Part shown: positions 1 through 5,244 of the stretch, in pieces
Position numbering within the stretch: the first letter of the stretch is position 1
How the letters are laid out: the number at the start of each line of letters is the position of its first letter
Assembly: GCA_021202575.1 (NCBI GenBank)
Contig: JAJQCU010000313.1
Coordinates: forward strand, 1-5,244
From: Lachnospiraceae bacterium
GTDB taxonomy: Bacteria; Bacillota; Clostridia; Lachnospirales; Lachnospiraceae
Length of the DNA stretch: 5,244 nt
Direction: 5' to 3'
Position numbers and translations under genes: made by a program
Notes under the pieces: generated by a model
What the model was told of the DNA's origin: nothing
The model's input: the letters and a program-made list of their open reading frames with translations, nothing else
Databases searched by the model: none

Positions 1-28
1 GCAGTAGGGCATGACAACACGAAATCAG

Positions 29-55
29 GACTTCCGCTCCGGCGGGAGTCTTTTT
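29..55 (+). terminator. Intrinsic terminator of the upstream transcription unit
   Basis: A 9-bp stem (29-37 with 42-50, one G-U pair) closes a UCCG loop of the very stable UNCG tetraloop class, and a run of five T follows at 51-55 with further T-rich sequence after it. This is the standard rho-independent terminator layout for transcription entering from the left. On the opposite strand no T-run follows the stem, so it acts in one direction. The gene it ends lies outside the window. In many Firmicutes the spoIIIA or accBC genes lie upstream of this operon, but nothing here shows which gene it is. Confidence 0.88.
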
Positions 56-66
56 GTTGTTTTGCC

Positions 67-95
67 TTGCGTATTTTTATGTTTTTTGATATGAT
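67..95 (+). promoter_or_regulatory. Sigma-A-type promoter with extended -10, probably driving the operon
   Basis: A -10 box TATGAT (90-95, five of six consensus bases) is preceded directly by TGA (87-89), which fits the TGn extended -10 element. A weak -35, TTGCGT (67-72), lies exactly 17 bp upstream and matches three of six bases. The spacer is T-rich. It sits just after the upstream terminator and before the first gene, where an operon promoter is expected. Transcription would start at about 101-103. The assignment is by eye; the extended -10 carries most of the weight. Confidence 0.6.
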
Positions 96-101
96 GATAC
101 A

Positions 102-240
102 AGGTACCAAAGGGCAGAAATCGAATGCTTACGCAAGGTACGCCCTGCGGGTGCGCATTCGCATTTTATGACCTTGGGGACCGCAACGACATCATTATTA
201 TTTTGTTATGAATAATAATTAAGTCTCACGGGAGGAATAT
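102..240 (+). promoter_or_regulatory. 5' leader with several inverted repeats, no known riboswitch class recognised
   Basis: This roughly 140-nt untranslated region carries nested pairings: CGAATGC (122-128) with GCATTCG (155-161), enclosing CGCCC (141-145) with GGGTG (149-153). An outer pairing of CAAGGT (100-105) with ACCTTG (171-176) would use bases at the predicted start site. The octamer CAAGGTAC occurs twice (100-107 and 134-141), so either copy could pair with 171-176, which would give two alternative folds. No terminator-like T-run follows these stems, so transcription attenuation is not evident. The sequence does not match a T-box, TPP or other leader that I can recognise. It may simply be an ordinary structured leader. 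Confidence 0.35.
194..219 (+). repeat. Perfect AT-only inverted repeat just before the first ribosome binding site
   Basis: ATTATTATT (194-202) is the exact reverse complement of AATAATAAT (211-219), with an 8-nt loop between. It ends 11 nt before the GGAGG of the first gene. The stem is made only of A-T pairs, so it would be weak in RNA and could be sensitive to temperature or bound proteins. The AT-rich stretch may equally just keep the ribosome binding site open. Confidence 0.45.
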
Positions 241-645
241 ATGGACAATAAGAACGCATACGCGCTGAGAGAGGATGAAAAGGCCGGTTCCGTGTACCTG
301 CAGGAGGATGTGGTGGCCTGTATCGCTTCTCTGGCGGCTACCAGGGATATCGACGGCGTGCTGGGAATTTATGACGGCGGCCAGGAAGGCAAGGGCAAAA
401 GCAAAAGTAAAAGCGACGGCGTCAGCGGCTCCGGCAAGGCGCCGAAGGGCGTTTCCGTGAATGTTCATCACGGAATCGTGGATGTGGATCTGAATATTTC
501 CATTCTGTATGGCTACAATATTCCCGCTATCTGCCAGAAGGTTCAGGCGAAGGTGAAGAATATGATTGAGAATATGACCGGGATGAAGGTCGGGAATGTG
601 AACCTGCGCATTGCCGGACTGAACATGGGGAAGGGAAAGGCATGA
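241..645 (+). CDS. Asp23/Gls24 (DUF322, YqhY-like) family protein
   Basis: A 134-residue cytosolic protein of the Asp23/Gls24 family. The N-terminal segment (about 16-45, GSVYLQEDVVACIASLAA then GVLGIYDGG) and the C-terminal segment (about 71-127, VSVNVHHGIVDVDLNISI, YGYNIPAICQKVQ, NMTGMKVGNVNLRIAGLN) match the usual family pattern. Between them lies a flexible Gly/Lys/Ser linker (about 46-69) with a KSKSKS run. The start at 241 is supported by GGGAGG (230-235) five bases upstream. Its place before nusB is that of B. subtilis yqhY, whose product has been linked to control of acetyl-CoA carboxylase activity. That role is only inferred here, because the acc genes are not in the window. No signal peptide or membrane segment is present. 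The stop overlaps the nusB start as ATGA. Confidence 0.9.
   Translation: MDNKNAYALREDEKAGSVYLQEDVVACIASLAATRDIDGVLGIYDGGQEGKGKSKSKSDGVSGSGKAPKGVSVNVHHGIVDVDLNISILYGYNIPAICQKVQAKVKNMIENMTGMKVGNVNLRIAGLNMGKGKA
395..412 (+). repeat. Three tandem 6-nt units coding for Lys-Ser repeats
   Basis: GCAAAA, GCAAAA and GTAAAA follow one another inside the linker of the Asp23-family gene and encode the KSKSKS run. Because the unit is six bases, gain or loss of a copy keeps the reading frame, so linker length could vary between strains. Confidence 0.6.
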
Positions 646-1040
646 CCAGATCGGAGCTGCGCGAGGAAATCTTTAAGCTCTTATTCCGCCTGGAATTCAA
701 TGAGCCGGAGGACATGGAAGAGCAAAAGAGGCTGTTTCTGGAGGGAGACAGGGAGCTTCTGTCGGAGAGCGACGAGGCTTATATTTCACAGAAATATGAA
801 AATATTGTCGCCATGCTGGCCCGGATCGACGCTCTTTTGATGGAGAAGGCGGAAGGGTGGAATAAAAACCGCATGGGCAAGGTGGAGCTGGCGATTTTGC
901 GCCAGGCGGTGTACGAAATCCGGGAGGATGACTCTGTCCCCGCGGGAGCCGCCATCAACGAGGCGGTGGAGCTGGCCAAGAAATACGGGCAGGAGAACTC
1001 GGGCAGCTTTGTCAACGGGGTGCTGGCCAAGTTCGTATAA
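642..1040 (+). CDS. nusB: Transcription antitermination protein NusB
   Basis: NusB is a small all-helical RNA-binding protein. With NusE (ribosomal protein S10) it binds boxA RNA and supports processive antitermination, chiefly on rRNA operons. The 132-residue length is normal for the family. The N-terminus MTRSELREEIFKLLFRLEF is the standard first helix. The C-terminal half holds the conserved core: MGKVELAILRQAVYEI (about 78-93), VPAGAAINEAVELAKKYG (about 99-116) and the closing FVNGVLAK (123-130). The start overlaps the stop of the preceding gene by 4 nt (ATGA), and a purine-rich AAGGGAAAGG (631-640) provides the ribosome binding site, so translation is probably coupled. In B. subtilis folD follows nusB; here xseA does. 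Confidence 0.97.
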   Translation: MTRSELREEIFKLLFRLEFNEPEDMEEQKRLFLEGDRELLSESDEAYISQKYENIVAMLARIDALLMEKAEGWNKNRMGKVELAILRQAVYEIREDDSVPAGAAINEAVELAKKYGQENSGSFVNGVLAKFV

Positions 1041-1044
1041 GCGC

Positions 1045-1089
1045 GGGGAGAAGCCATGGCCAATGTGTATTCTGTCACTCAGGTAAAAT
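1045..1089 (+). other. Original xseA ribosome binding site, start and first codons, now out of frame
   Basis: GGGGAG (1045-1050) lies five bases before ATG 1056, which opens MANVYSVTQV. This is the usual opening of clostridial XseA (compare FTVSRLN in E. coli XseA), but the reading frame does not continue into the rest of the gene. After GTA at 1083-1085 only four bases remain before ATG 1090, where family comparison predicts about six codons (something like NAYIKN). Continuing from 1056 gives an unrelated translation ending at 1244. Conservation of the site, spacing and peptide indicates that this was the true start before a loss of about 14 nt, or that the sequence is wrong here. Confidence 0.85.
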
Positions 1090-2349
1090 ATGTTCAAGCA
1101 GGATTTTTTGCTGCAGGGGCTGTCCATCCAGGGGGAGGTCGGCAGCTGCAAATACCACTCCTCCGGACATATTTATTTTACATTGAAGGAAAAAGGAGCG
1201 GCTTTAAACTGCGTCATGTTCGCTGCGTACCGGAAAGGCCTTAGCTTTACTCTGGCCGAGGGGCAGCAGGTGATCGCCACCGGGAGCGTGGAGGTCTATG
1301 AGCGGGACGGCAAGTACCAGCTGTACGCCAGGCAGATCCGTCTGGCCGGCAGCGGCAGACTTTACGAGCAGTATGAAGCCCTGAAAAAGGAACTGGAAGA
1401 GATGGGCATGTTTGACAGTAGTTACAAACAGCCCATTCCCCGTTTTATCCGGACGCTTGGGGTGGTGACGGCGCCCACCGGCGCGGCGGTGCGCGACATC
1501 ATTCAGATCACGCAGAGAAGGAATCCGTATGTGCAGATCGTGCTGTATCCGGCTCAGGTGCAGGGAGAGGGGGCAGCACAGAGCATCGTCAACGGCATTC
1601 ACGCTCTGGAGGCAAGGAACGTGGACGTGATGATTGTGGGCAGAGGCGGCGGCTCCATCGAGGATCTGTGGGCCTTCAATGAGCGGATTGTGGCGGAGGC
1701 GGTGTTTCACTGCGCGGTACCGGTGATTTCGGCGGTGGGCCATGAGACGGACACTACCATCATCGATTTTGTGTCGGATTTAAGAGCGCCCACGCCCTCC
1801 GCGGCGGCGGAGCTGGCCGTATATGACGTGAGAGCCTATCTTGCCTCGCTGGAGAGCGTGGAGGCGCAGCTGACCGGGCAGATGAATCACAGGCTTGCCA
1901 TGAGCCGCGCCCGCCTGAATTATATGAAAAAAGTGCTGGCGGCCCGCCATCCCGGCGCCGGGCTGAGGGAGCAGAGAAACCGTCTGGCCCATCTGCAGGA
2001 CCGGATGAATTTCCGGATGGAGAAAAAGCTGTCGGACATGCTTTACCGGCTGGAGGACGACGGGGAGCGGCTGCCGCAGCTGATGGAAAAAAAGCTGGAC
2101 ATGCGCCGGAACCGCCTGAATGTGCAGGCGGCGGCCTTAAAGGGGCTTTCCCCTTATCAGAAGCTGAGGCAGGGCTTAAGCTATGTGACCGATGAGAATG
2201 GCCGGACGCTTCATTCGGCGGCGGAGCTTGCCGAGGGGCAGAGGATCGGCCTGCTGTTCCGGGATGGCCGGGTCAGCGCCAGAGTTCTGGAAAAGGAACT
2301 GAAAAGCGCACAAGAGGGATTGGAATATGGATGTGAAAACGCGGGATAA
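1090..2349 (+). CDS. xseA: Exodeoxyribonuclease VII large subunit XseA, N-terminus lost by frameshift
   Basis: Exonuclease VII degrades single-stranded DNA from both ends; XseA is its catalytic subunit and XseB its small partner. The 419 readable residues hold the OB-fold DNA-binding domain (about 10-90, with QGEVGSCKYHSSGHIYFTLK and VYERDGKYQLYARQI). The nuclease domain follows, with TAPTGAAVRDI (127-137), GRGGGSIEDLWAFNE (184-198) and SAVGHETDTTIIDF (214-227) plus LRAPTPSAAAEL. Then come a long coiled coil (about 248-350) and the C-terminal LSPYQKLRQGLSYVTDENG segment that binds XseB. All conserved nuclease motifs are intact. The first about 16 residues are missing: they are encoded in another frame from 1056, and a TAA at 1084-1086 blocks extension. 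ATG 1090 has only a weak AGG (1081-1083) as ribosome binding site, so expression may be poor. It could be a truncated enzyme, a recent pseudogene, or a sequencing error. Confidence 0.9.
   Translation: MFKQDFLLQGLSIQGEVGSCKYHSSGHIYFTLKEKGAALNCVMFAAYRKGLSFTLAEGQQVIATGSVEVYERDGKYQLYARQIRLAGSGRLYEQYEALKKELEEMGMFDSSYKQPIPRFIRTLGVVTAPTGAAVRDIIQITQRRNPYVQIVLYPAQVQGEGAAQSIVNGIHALEARNVDVMIVGRGGGSIEDLWAFNERIVAEAVFHCAVPVISAVGHETDTTIIDFVSDLRAPTPSAAAELAVYDVRAYLASLESVEAQLTGQMNHRLAMSRARLNYMKKVLAARHPGAGLREQRNRLAHLQDRMNFRMEKKLSDMLYRLEDDGERLPQLMEKKLDMRRNRLNVQAAALKGLSPYQKLRQGLSYVTDENGRTLHSAAELAEGQRIGLLFRDGRVSARVLEKELKSAQEGLEYGCENAG
2314..2319 (+). promoter_or_regulatory. Ribosome binding site that fixes the long xseB start
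   Basis: GAGGGA, inside the end of xseA, lies seven bases before ATG 2327. No comparable purine run precedes the internal ATG at 2477, where a conventional-length XseB would begin. This supports the longer reading of xseB with its acidic extension. Confidence 0.6.
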
Positions 2350-2671
2350 TAAAACGGTGATGACGGAAGAGGAAAACGAAAAGTGGACAGTACTGAATGA
2401 GGAAAAACCGGCGGATGACAAAGAATCTGTGGATGACAGAGAACCTGTGAATGACAAAGAGCCTGTGGGTCCGGAAATGTCCGTGGAGGAGGCTTTTGAG
2501 CGCCTGGAAGTCCTGCTTGAAGAACTGGAGAAGCCGGATCAGCCTCTGGAGGAGGCCTTTGCCTCCTATGAGGAGGGAATGAAGCTGGTGCAGTTCTGCT
2601 CCGACGCTCTGGACCGGGTGGAGAAAAAGGTGCTCGTGCTGAGCGGGAACGGAGAGCTGGATGAATTTTGA
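2327..2671 (+). CDS. xseB: Exodeoxyribonuclease VII small subunit XseB with acidic N-terminal extension
   Basis: XseB binds the coiled coil and C-terminus of XseA in several copies to form active exonuclease VII. The conserved helical hairpin covers about residues 52-100: SVEEAFERLEVLLEELE, then PLEEAFASYEEGMKLVQFC, then ALDRVEKKV, ending in GELDEF. Typical XseB is about 70-80 residues; this one is 114 because about 50 charged, probably disordered residues precede the core. These include three six-residue repeats (DDKESV, DDREPV, NDKEPV at 30-47). The start at 2327 is favoured by a ribosome binding site seven bases upstream. A shorter protein from Met51 (ATG 2477) is possible but lacks a good site. 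The gene overlaps xseA by 23 nt and ispA by 11 nt, implying coupled translation. Confidence 0.93.
   Translation: MDVKTRDNKTVMTEEENEKWTVLNEEKPADDKESVDDREPVNDKEPVGPEMSVEEAFERLEVLLEELEKPDQPLEEAFASYEEGMKLVQFCSDALDRVEKKVLVLSGNGELDEF
2414..2467 (+). repeat. Three tandem 18-nt repeats in the xseB extension
   Basis: Units at 2414-2431, 2432-2449 and 2450-2467 follow the pattern GATGACAAAGAACCTGTG with a few substitutions each. They are in frame and encode DDKESV, DDREPV and NDKEPV. An 18-nt unit keeps the frame when copies are gained or lost. The divergence between copies suggests the duplication is not very recent. Confidence 0.88.
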
Positions 2672-3557
2672 GGAAGAATTGACAGATAAGGTTCAGGATA
2701 TTGAACAGCTTCTCCGGCGTTACCTTCCCAAAGAGGAGGGCTTTCAGAGGACGGTGCTTCAGGCCATGAATTACAGCGTCCTGGGGGGAGGCAAGCGTCT
2801 GCGCCCCCTGCTGATGAGAGAGGTTTTTCTGCATTGCGGCGGGGAGAATGAGGCGATTTTGGAGCCCTTCATGGCCGCGCTGGAGATGATACATACCTAC
2901 TCGCTGGTGCATGACGATCTGCCGGCCATGGATAATGACGATTATCGCAGAGGGCGCAGGACCACCCATGTGGTTTACGGGGAGGATATGGCGATTCTGG
3001 CCGGGGACGGGCTCTTAAATTACGCTTTTGAGACGGCGATGAAGGCTTTTGACACAGCCTCCGGGACGGAGTATCCCCGGGTGGCAGGCGCGCTGCGGGT
3101 TCTGGCGGCAAAGGCCGGCGTTTACGGTATGATCGGCGGCCAGGTCTGCGATGTGGAATCGGAGAGCCGTCAGGAGGTCATCAGCGCAGAAAAGCTTTTG
3201 TTTATTCATGAGCATAAAACGGCGGCGCTGATTGAGGCAGCCATGATGATTGGCGGCATTCTGGCTGGAGCCGGGGAGGAACCGGTCCGCGGCCTGGAAA
3301 AGGCGGCGTACGATATCGGTATTGCCTTCCAGATTCAGGACGATATACTGGATGTGACCGGCAGCGAAGAGGTATTAGGGAAGCCCATTGGAAGCGACGA
3401 GCGAAACGGCAAGCAGACCTACGTCAGTATTTACGGCCTGCAGAAGTCCGTTGAGGACGTGGAGGGCTTAAGCCGGGAGGCAATCGCGCTCCTGAAGCTT
3501 ACGGAGGACAGTTTCCTGTACGGACTGATTACCTGGCTGATCCATCGGGAGAAATAA
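2661..3557 (+). CDS. ispA: Farnesyl diphosphate synthase type polyprenyl synthetase
   Basis: This cytosolic enzyme condenses isopentenyl diphosphate with dimethylallyl and geranyl diphosphate to give C15 farnesyl diphosphate, precursor of undecaprenyl carrier lipid and quinones. The 298 residues match the family length. Visible motifs are GGGKRLRP (42-49), the first aspartate-rich motif DDLPAMD (85-91) followed by RRGRR (96-100), GQVCDVESE (160-168), HKT (185-187), and the second aspartate-rich motif FQIQDDILD (223-231) followed by GKPIGSDERNGKQTY (240-254). The two-residue insertion in the first motif and the Tyr five residues before it (Y80) are typical of bacterial type II short-chain farnesyl synthases; geranylgeranyl output cannot be excluded from sequence alone. 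GGAGAG (2651-2656) lies four bases upstream. The start overlaps xseB by 11 nt, and dxs follows after four bases. Confidence 0.95.
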   Translation: MNFEEELTDKVQDIEQLLRRYLPKEEGFQRTVLQAMNYSVLGGGKRLRPLLMREVFLHCGGENEAILEPFMAALEMIHTYSLVHDDLPAMDNDDYRRGRRTTHVVYGEDMAILAGDGLLNYAFETAMKAFDTASGTEYPRVAGALRVLAAKAGVYGMIGGQVCDVESESRQEVISAEKLLFIHEHKTAALIEAAMMIGGILAGAGEEPVRGLEKAAYDIGIAFQIQDDILDVTGSEEVLGKPIGSDERNGKQTYVSIYGLQKSVEDVEGLSREAIALLKLTEDSFLYGLITWLIHREK

Positions 3558-3561
3558 TCAT

Positions 3562-5244
3562 ATGCTTTTAGAGGATATCACGAAGGAAAATGACATCAAG
3601 AGTCTGCCGCCGGAAGAGTACGAATCCATGGCGGCTCAGATCAGGCAGTTCCTGCTGGAGCATGTCAGCCGCACGGGCGGCCATCTGGCCTCCAATCTGG
3701 GGACGGTGGAGCTGACCATGGCGCTGCACCTGAGTCTGAATCTGCCAAAGGACAAGATTGTCTGGGATGTGGGGCACCAGAGCTACACGCACAAGATTCT
3801 GACCGGGCGGAAGGATGCGTTTGATACTCTGCGCCAGTTTCACGGCCTGAGCGGTTTCCCCAAGAAAAAGGAGAGCGACTGCGACTGCTTTGAAACCGGG
3901 CACAGCTCCACCTCCATTTCCGCGGCGGTGGGTCTGGCCAAAGCCCGTGATCTGAGGGGGTCGGACGAGACCATTGTGGCGGTCATCGGAGACGGCTCCA
4001 TGACCGGCGGCATGGCCTATGAGGCGTTAAACAACGCGGCCAGGCTTAAGAGCAACCTGATTATTATTCTCAATGACAACGATATGTCCATCTCCGAGAA
4101 TGTGGGCGGCATGCACAAATATTTGAACATGATGCGCACCGGGGATACGTATCTGAATTTAAAGGATAAGGTGGCGACCACGCTGATGGCCATTCCCGAC
4201 AGGGGAGAGGAGATCGTGGAGGGCGTCCGCCGGGTCAAGAACGGCGTCAAGCGCATGATTTTGCCGGGCAGCTGGTTTGAGGAGCTGGGCATCAACTACC
4301 TGGGGCCTGTGGACGGGCACAATATTCCCGTCATGCTGCGTTTCCTGGAGGAGGCCAAAAAGACGAAGGGCGCGGTGGTGGTCCATGTGATGACCCAGAA
4401 GGGCCGGGGCTACGGGCCGGCGGAAAAGGAGCCCAGCCGTTTCCATGGGGCGGAGCCCTTTGATATCGCCACCGGCAAAAGCGTAAAGATAAAAAATTAT
4501 CCGGACTATACGGATGTTTTCTCGGGAGCGGTCTGCAAGCTGGGAGAGTTAAATCCGAAGGTGGTCGCCATCACGGCGGCCATGTCCGGCGGCACCGGGC
4601 TGACCCGCTTCCAGAAGCGCTTCCCGGAGAGGTTTTTTGACGTGGGGATCGCGGAGCAGCACGCGGTGACCTTCGCGGCGGGCTTGGCGGTGGGAGGCTA
4701 CCGGCCGGTGGTGGCGGTTTATTCCTCCTTCCTGCAGCGGGCCTATGACCAGATTCTCCACGACGTCTGCATTCAGAATCTGCCGGTGGTCTTTGCCATT
4801 GACAGAGCGGGGATCGTGGGCAGCGACGGGGAGACCCATCAGGGCGTGTTCGATTATTCTTATTTATCCTCCATGCCCAATATGCACATTCTGGCGCCCA
4901 AAAATGACTGGGAGCTGGCGATGATGCTGAAATTTGCCCTGGAGCAGTCCTGTCCGGTGGCGGTCCGCTATCCCAGGGGCAGGGCTTGTCAGGATTTTGA
5001 GGAATATCAGGAGCCCGTTCTGATGGGGAAATGCGAGGTCCTTCATCAGGGCAGCCGGGTGGCGGTCTTTGCCGTGGGCAGCATGGTGGAGGAAGCCATG
5101 GAGGTCCGTGAGATCTTAAAGGGGCAGGGGCTGGATATTACGGTGGTGAACGGCCGTTTCATCAAGCCTATTGATGAGCGGGCCCTGCTTATCCAGGCGG
5201 CCCACCATGACCTGATTGTGACCATGGAGGACAATGTGCTCATC
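3562..5244 (+). CDS. dxs: 1-deoxy-D-xylulose-5-phosphate synthase, 3' end outside the window
   Basis: Dxs is a thiamine-diphosphate enzyme that condenses pyruvate and glyceraldehyde 3-phosphate to DXP, the entry step of the MEP isoprenoid pathway, which supplies the neighbouring IspA. The frame stays open for 561 codons to the window edge; family proteins are about 620 residues, so roughly 60 are missing. Visible are TGGHLASNLG (38-47), WDVGHQSYTHKILTGR (68-83) and ETGHSSTSIS (111-120). The cofactor-binding GDGSMTGG (143-150) runs on to ILNDNDMSIS (169-178), followed by GPVDGHN (248-254) and QKGRGYGPAE (279-288). The pyrimidine domain has GIAEQHAVTFAAGLA (362-376, catalytic Glu365), SSFLQRAYDQ (388-397), DRAGIVGSDGETHQG (414-428) and RYPRG (469-473). 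The transketolase C-domain begins near 488. ATG 3562 follows GGGAG (3547-3551) at 10 bases and is only 4 nt past the ispA stop. Confidence 0.97.
   Translation, partial: MLLEDITKENDIKSLPPEEYESMAAQIRQFLLEHVSRTGGHLASNLGTVELTMALHLSLNLPKDKIVWDVGHQSYTHKILTGRKDAFDTLRQFHGLSGFPKKKESDCDCFETGHSSTSISAAVGLAKARDLRGSDETIVAVIGDGSMTGGMAYEALNNAARLKSNLIIILNDNDMSISENVGGMHKYLNMMRTGDTYLNLKDKVATTLMAIPDRGEEIVEGVRRVKNGVKRMILPGSWFEELGINYLGPVDGHNIPVMLRFLEEAKKTKGAVVVHVMTQKGRGYGPAEKEPSRFHGAEPFDIATGKSVKIKNYPDYTDVFSGAVCKLGELNPKVVAITAAMSGGTGLTRFQKRFPERFFDVGIAEQHAVTFAAGLAVGGYRPVVAVYSSFLQRAYDQILHDVCIQNLPVVFAIDRAGIVGSDGETHQGVFDYSYLSSMPNMHILAPKNDWELAMMLKFALEQSCPVAVRYPRGRACQDFEEYQEPVLMGKCEVLHQGSRVAVFAVGSMVEEAMEVREILKGQGLDITVVNGRFIKPIDERALLIQAAHHDLIVTMEDNVLI

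Noticed and set aside
1..171. An open frame of 56 codons from the window edge to TGA 169-171
   Set aside because: It runs straight through a strong intrinsic terminator and the promoter, lacks a ribosome binding site at its internal ATG (79), and its translation shows no family pattern. It is chance openness.
174..212. A second promoter close to the first gene, using TATGAA at 207-212
   Set aside because: The -10 match is only four of six and no acceptable -35 lies at the right spacing. The extended -10 promoter at 67-95 is much better.
102..240. Known riboswitch or T-box in the leader
   Set aside because: No conserved T-box sequence, specifier loop, terminator/antiterminator pair or other recognised riboswitch core was found; only generic stems are visible.
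1080..1095. Programmed ribosomal frameshift in xseA
   Set aside because: A +1 shift would be needed. There is no recognisable slippery motif with a stop or stimulatory structure, and even a perfect shift would still lack about five family residues, which points to a deletion.
1056..1244. A 62-codon open frame with a good ribosome binding site, as a separate small protein
   Set aside because: Its first ten residues are the standard XseA opening, and the rest is an out-of-frame reading of the xseA OB-fold region, so it is better explained by a frameshift than by a new gene.
2211..2969. A 252-codon antisense open frame, along with other long minus-strand frames (for example 1204-1743)
   Set aside because: They are mirror images of strongly conserved xseA, xseB and ispA coding sequence, arising from GC-rich codon use. 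Their translations are low in complexity and resemble no family.
1..5244. Mobile element, CRISPR array, defence system or tRNA/rRNA gene
   Set aside because: The window is filled by conserved housekeeping genes with minimal spacers. No transposase, spaced repeats, attachment site or tRNA-like fold was seen.

Overview
The window looks like chromosomal DNA of a fairly GC-rich Clostridia member, most plausibly Lachnospiraceae. This rests on the protein sequences, the strong GGAGG-type ribosome binding sites and the gene order; no species can be named. All genes lie on the + strand and form one tight operon in a well-known Firmicutes order: asp23/yqhY-like, nusB, xseA, xseB, ispA, dxs. In Bacillus subtilis the same run includes folD between nusB and xseA; here folD is absent and nusB is followed directly by xseA.

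Layout: positions 1-55 hold the tail of an upstream transcription unit, ending in a strong intrinsic terminator. A sigma-A-like promoter with an extended -10 (67-95) follows. A leader of about 140 nt with several inverted repeats leads to the first ribosome binding site. Then come Asp23/Gls24-family protein (241-645), NusB (642-1040), exonuclease VII large subunit XseA (readable from 1090 to 2349), exonuclease VII small subunit XseB (2327-2671), short-chain (farnesyl-type) polyprenyl synthase IspA (2661-3557), and 1-deoxy-xylulose-5-phosphate synthase Dxs (3562 to the window end, about 561 codons, 3' end cut off). Neighbouring genes overlap by 4, 23 and 11 nt or are separated by 4 nt (ispA-dxs) and 15 nt (nusB to the original xseA start), which suggests co-transcription and translational coupling.

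Functionally the operon joins antitermination and rRNA transcription (NusB), single-strand DNA degradation and repair (XseA+XseB), and isoprenoid precursor supply (Dxs makes DXP for the MEP pathway; IspA condenses IPP/DMAPP). The linkage is conserved in Firmicutes and does not imply one pathway.

The most notable irregularity is at the 5' end of xseA. A good ribosome binding site and ATG (1056) begin the family's usual N-terminus (MANVYSVTQV), but the frame breaks after ten codons and the rest of XseA continues in the +1 frame from ATG 1090. This fits loss of about 14 nt, and the result is either a truncated XseA, a pseudogene or a sequence error. A second oddity is a roughly 50-residue acidic N-terminal extension on XseB carrying three copies of an 18-nt repeat. 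I see no mobile element, CRISPR array, RNA gene or clearly new system in this window.
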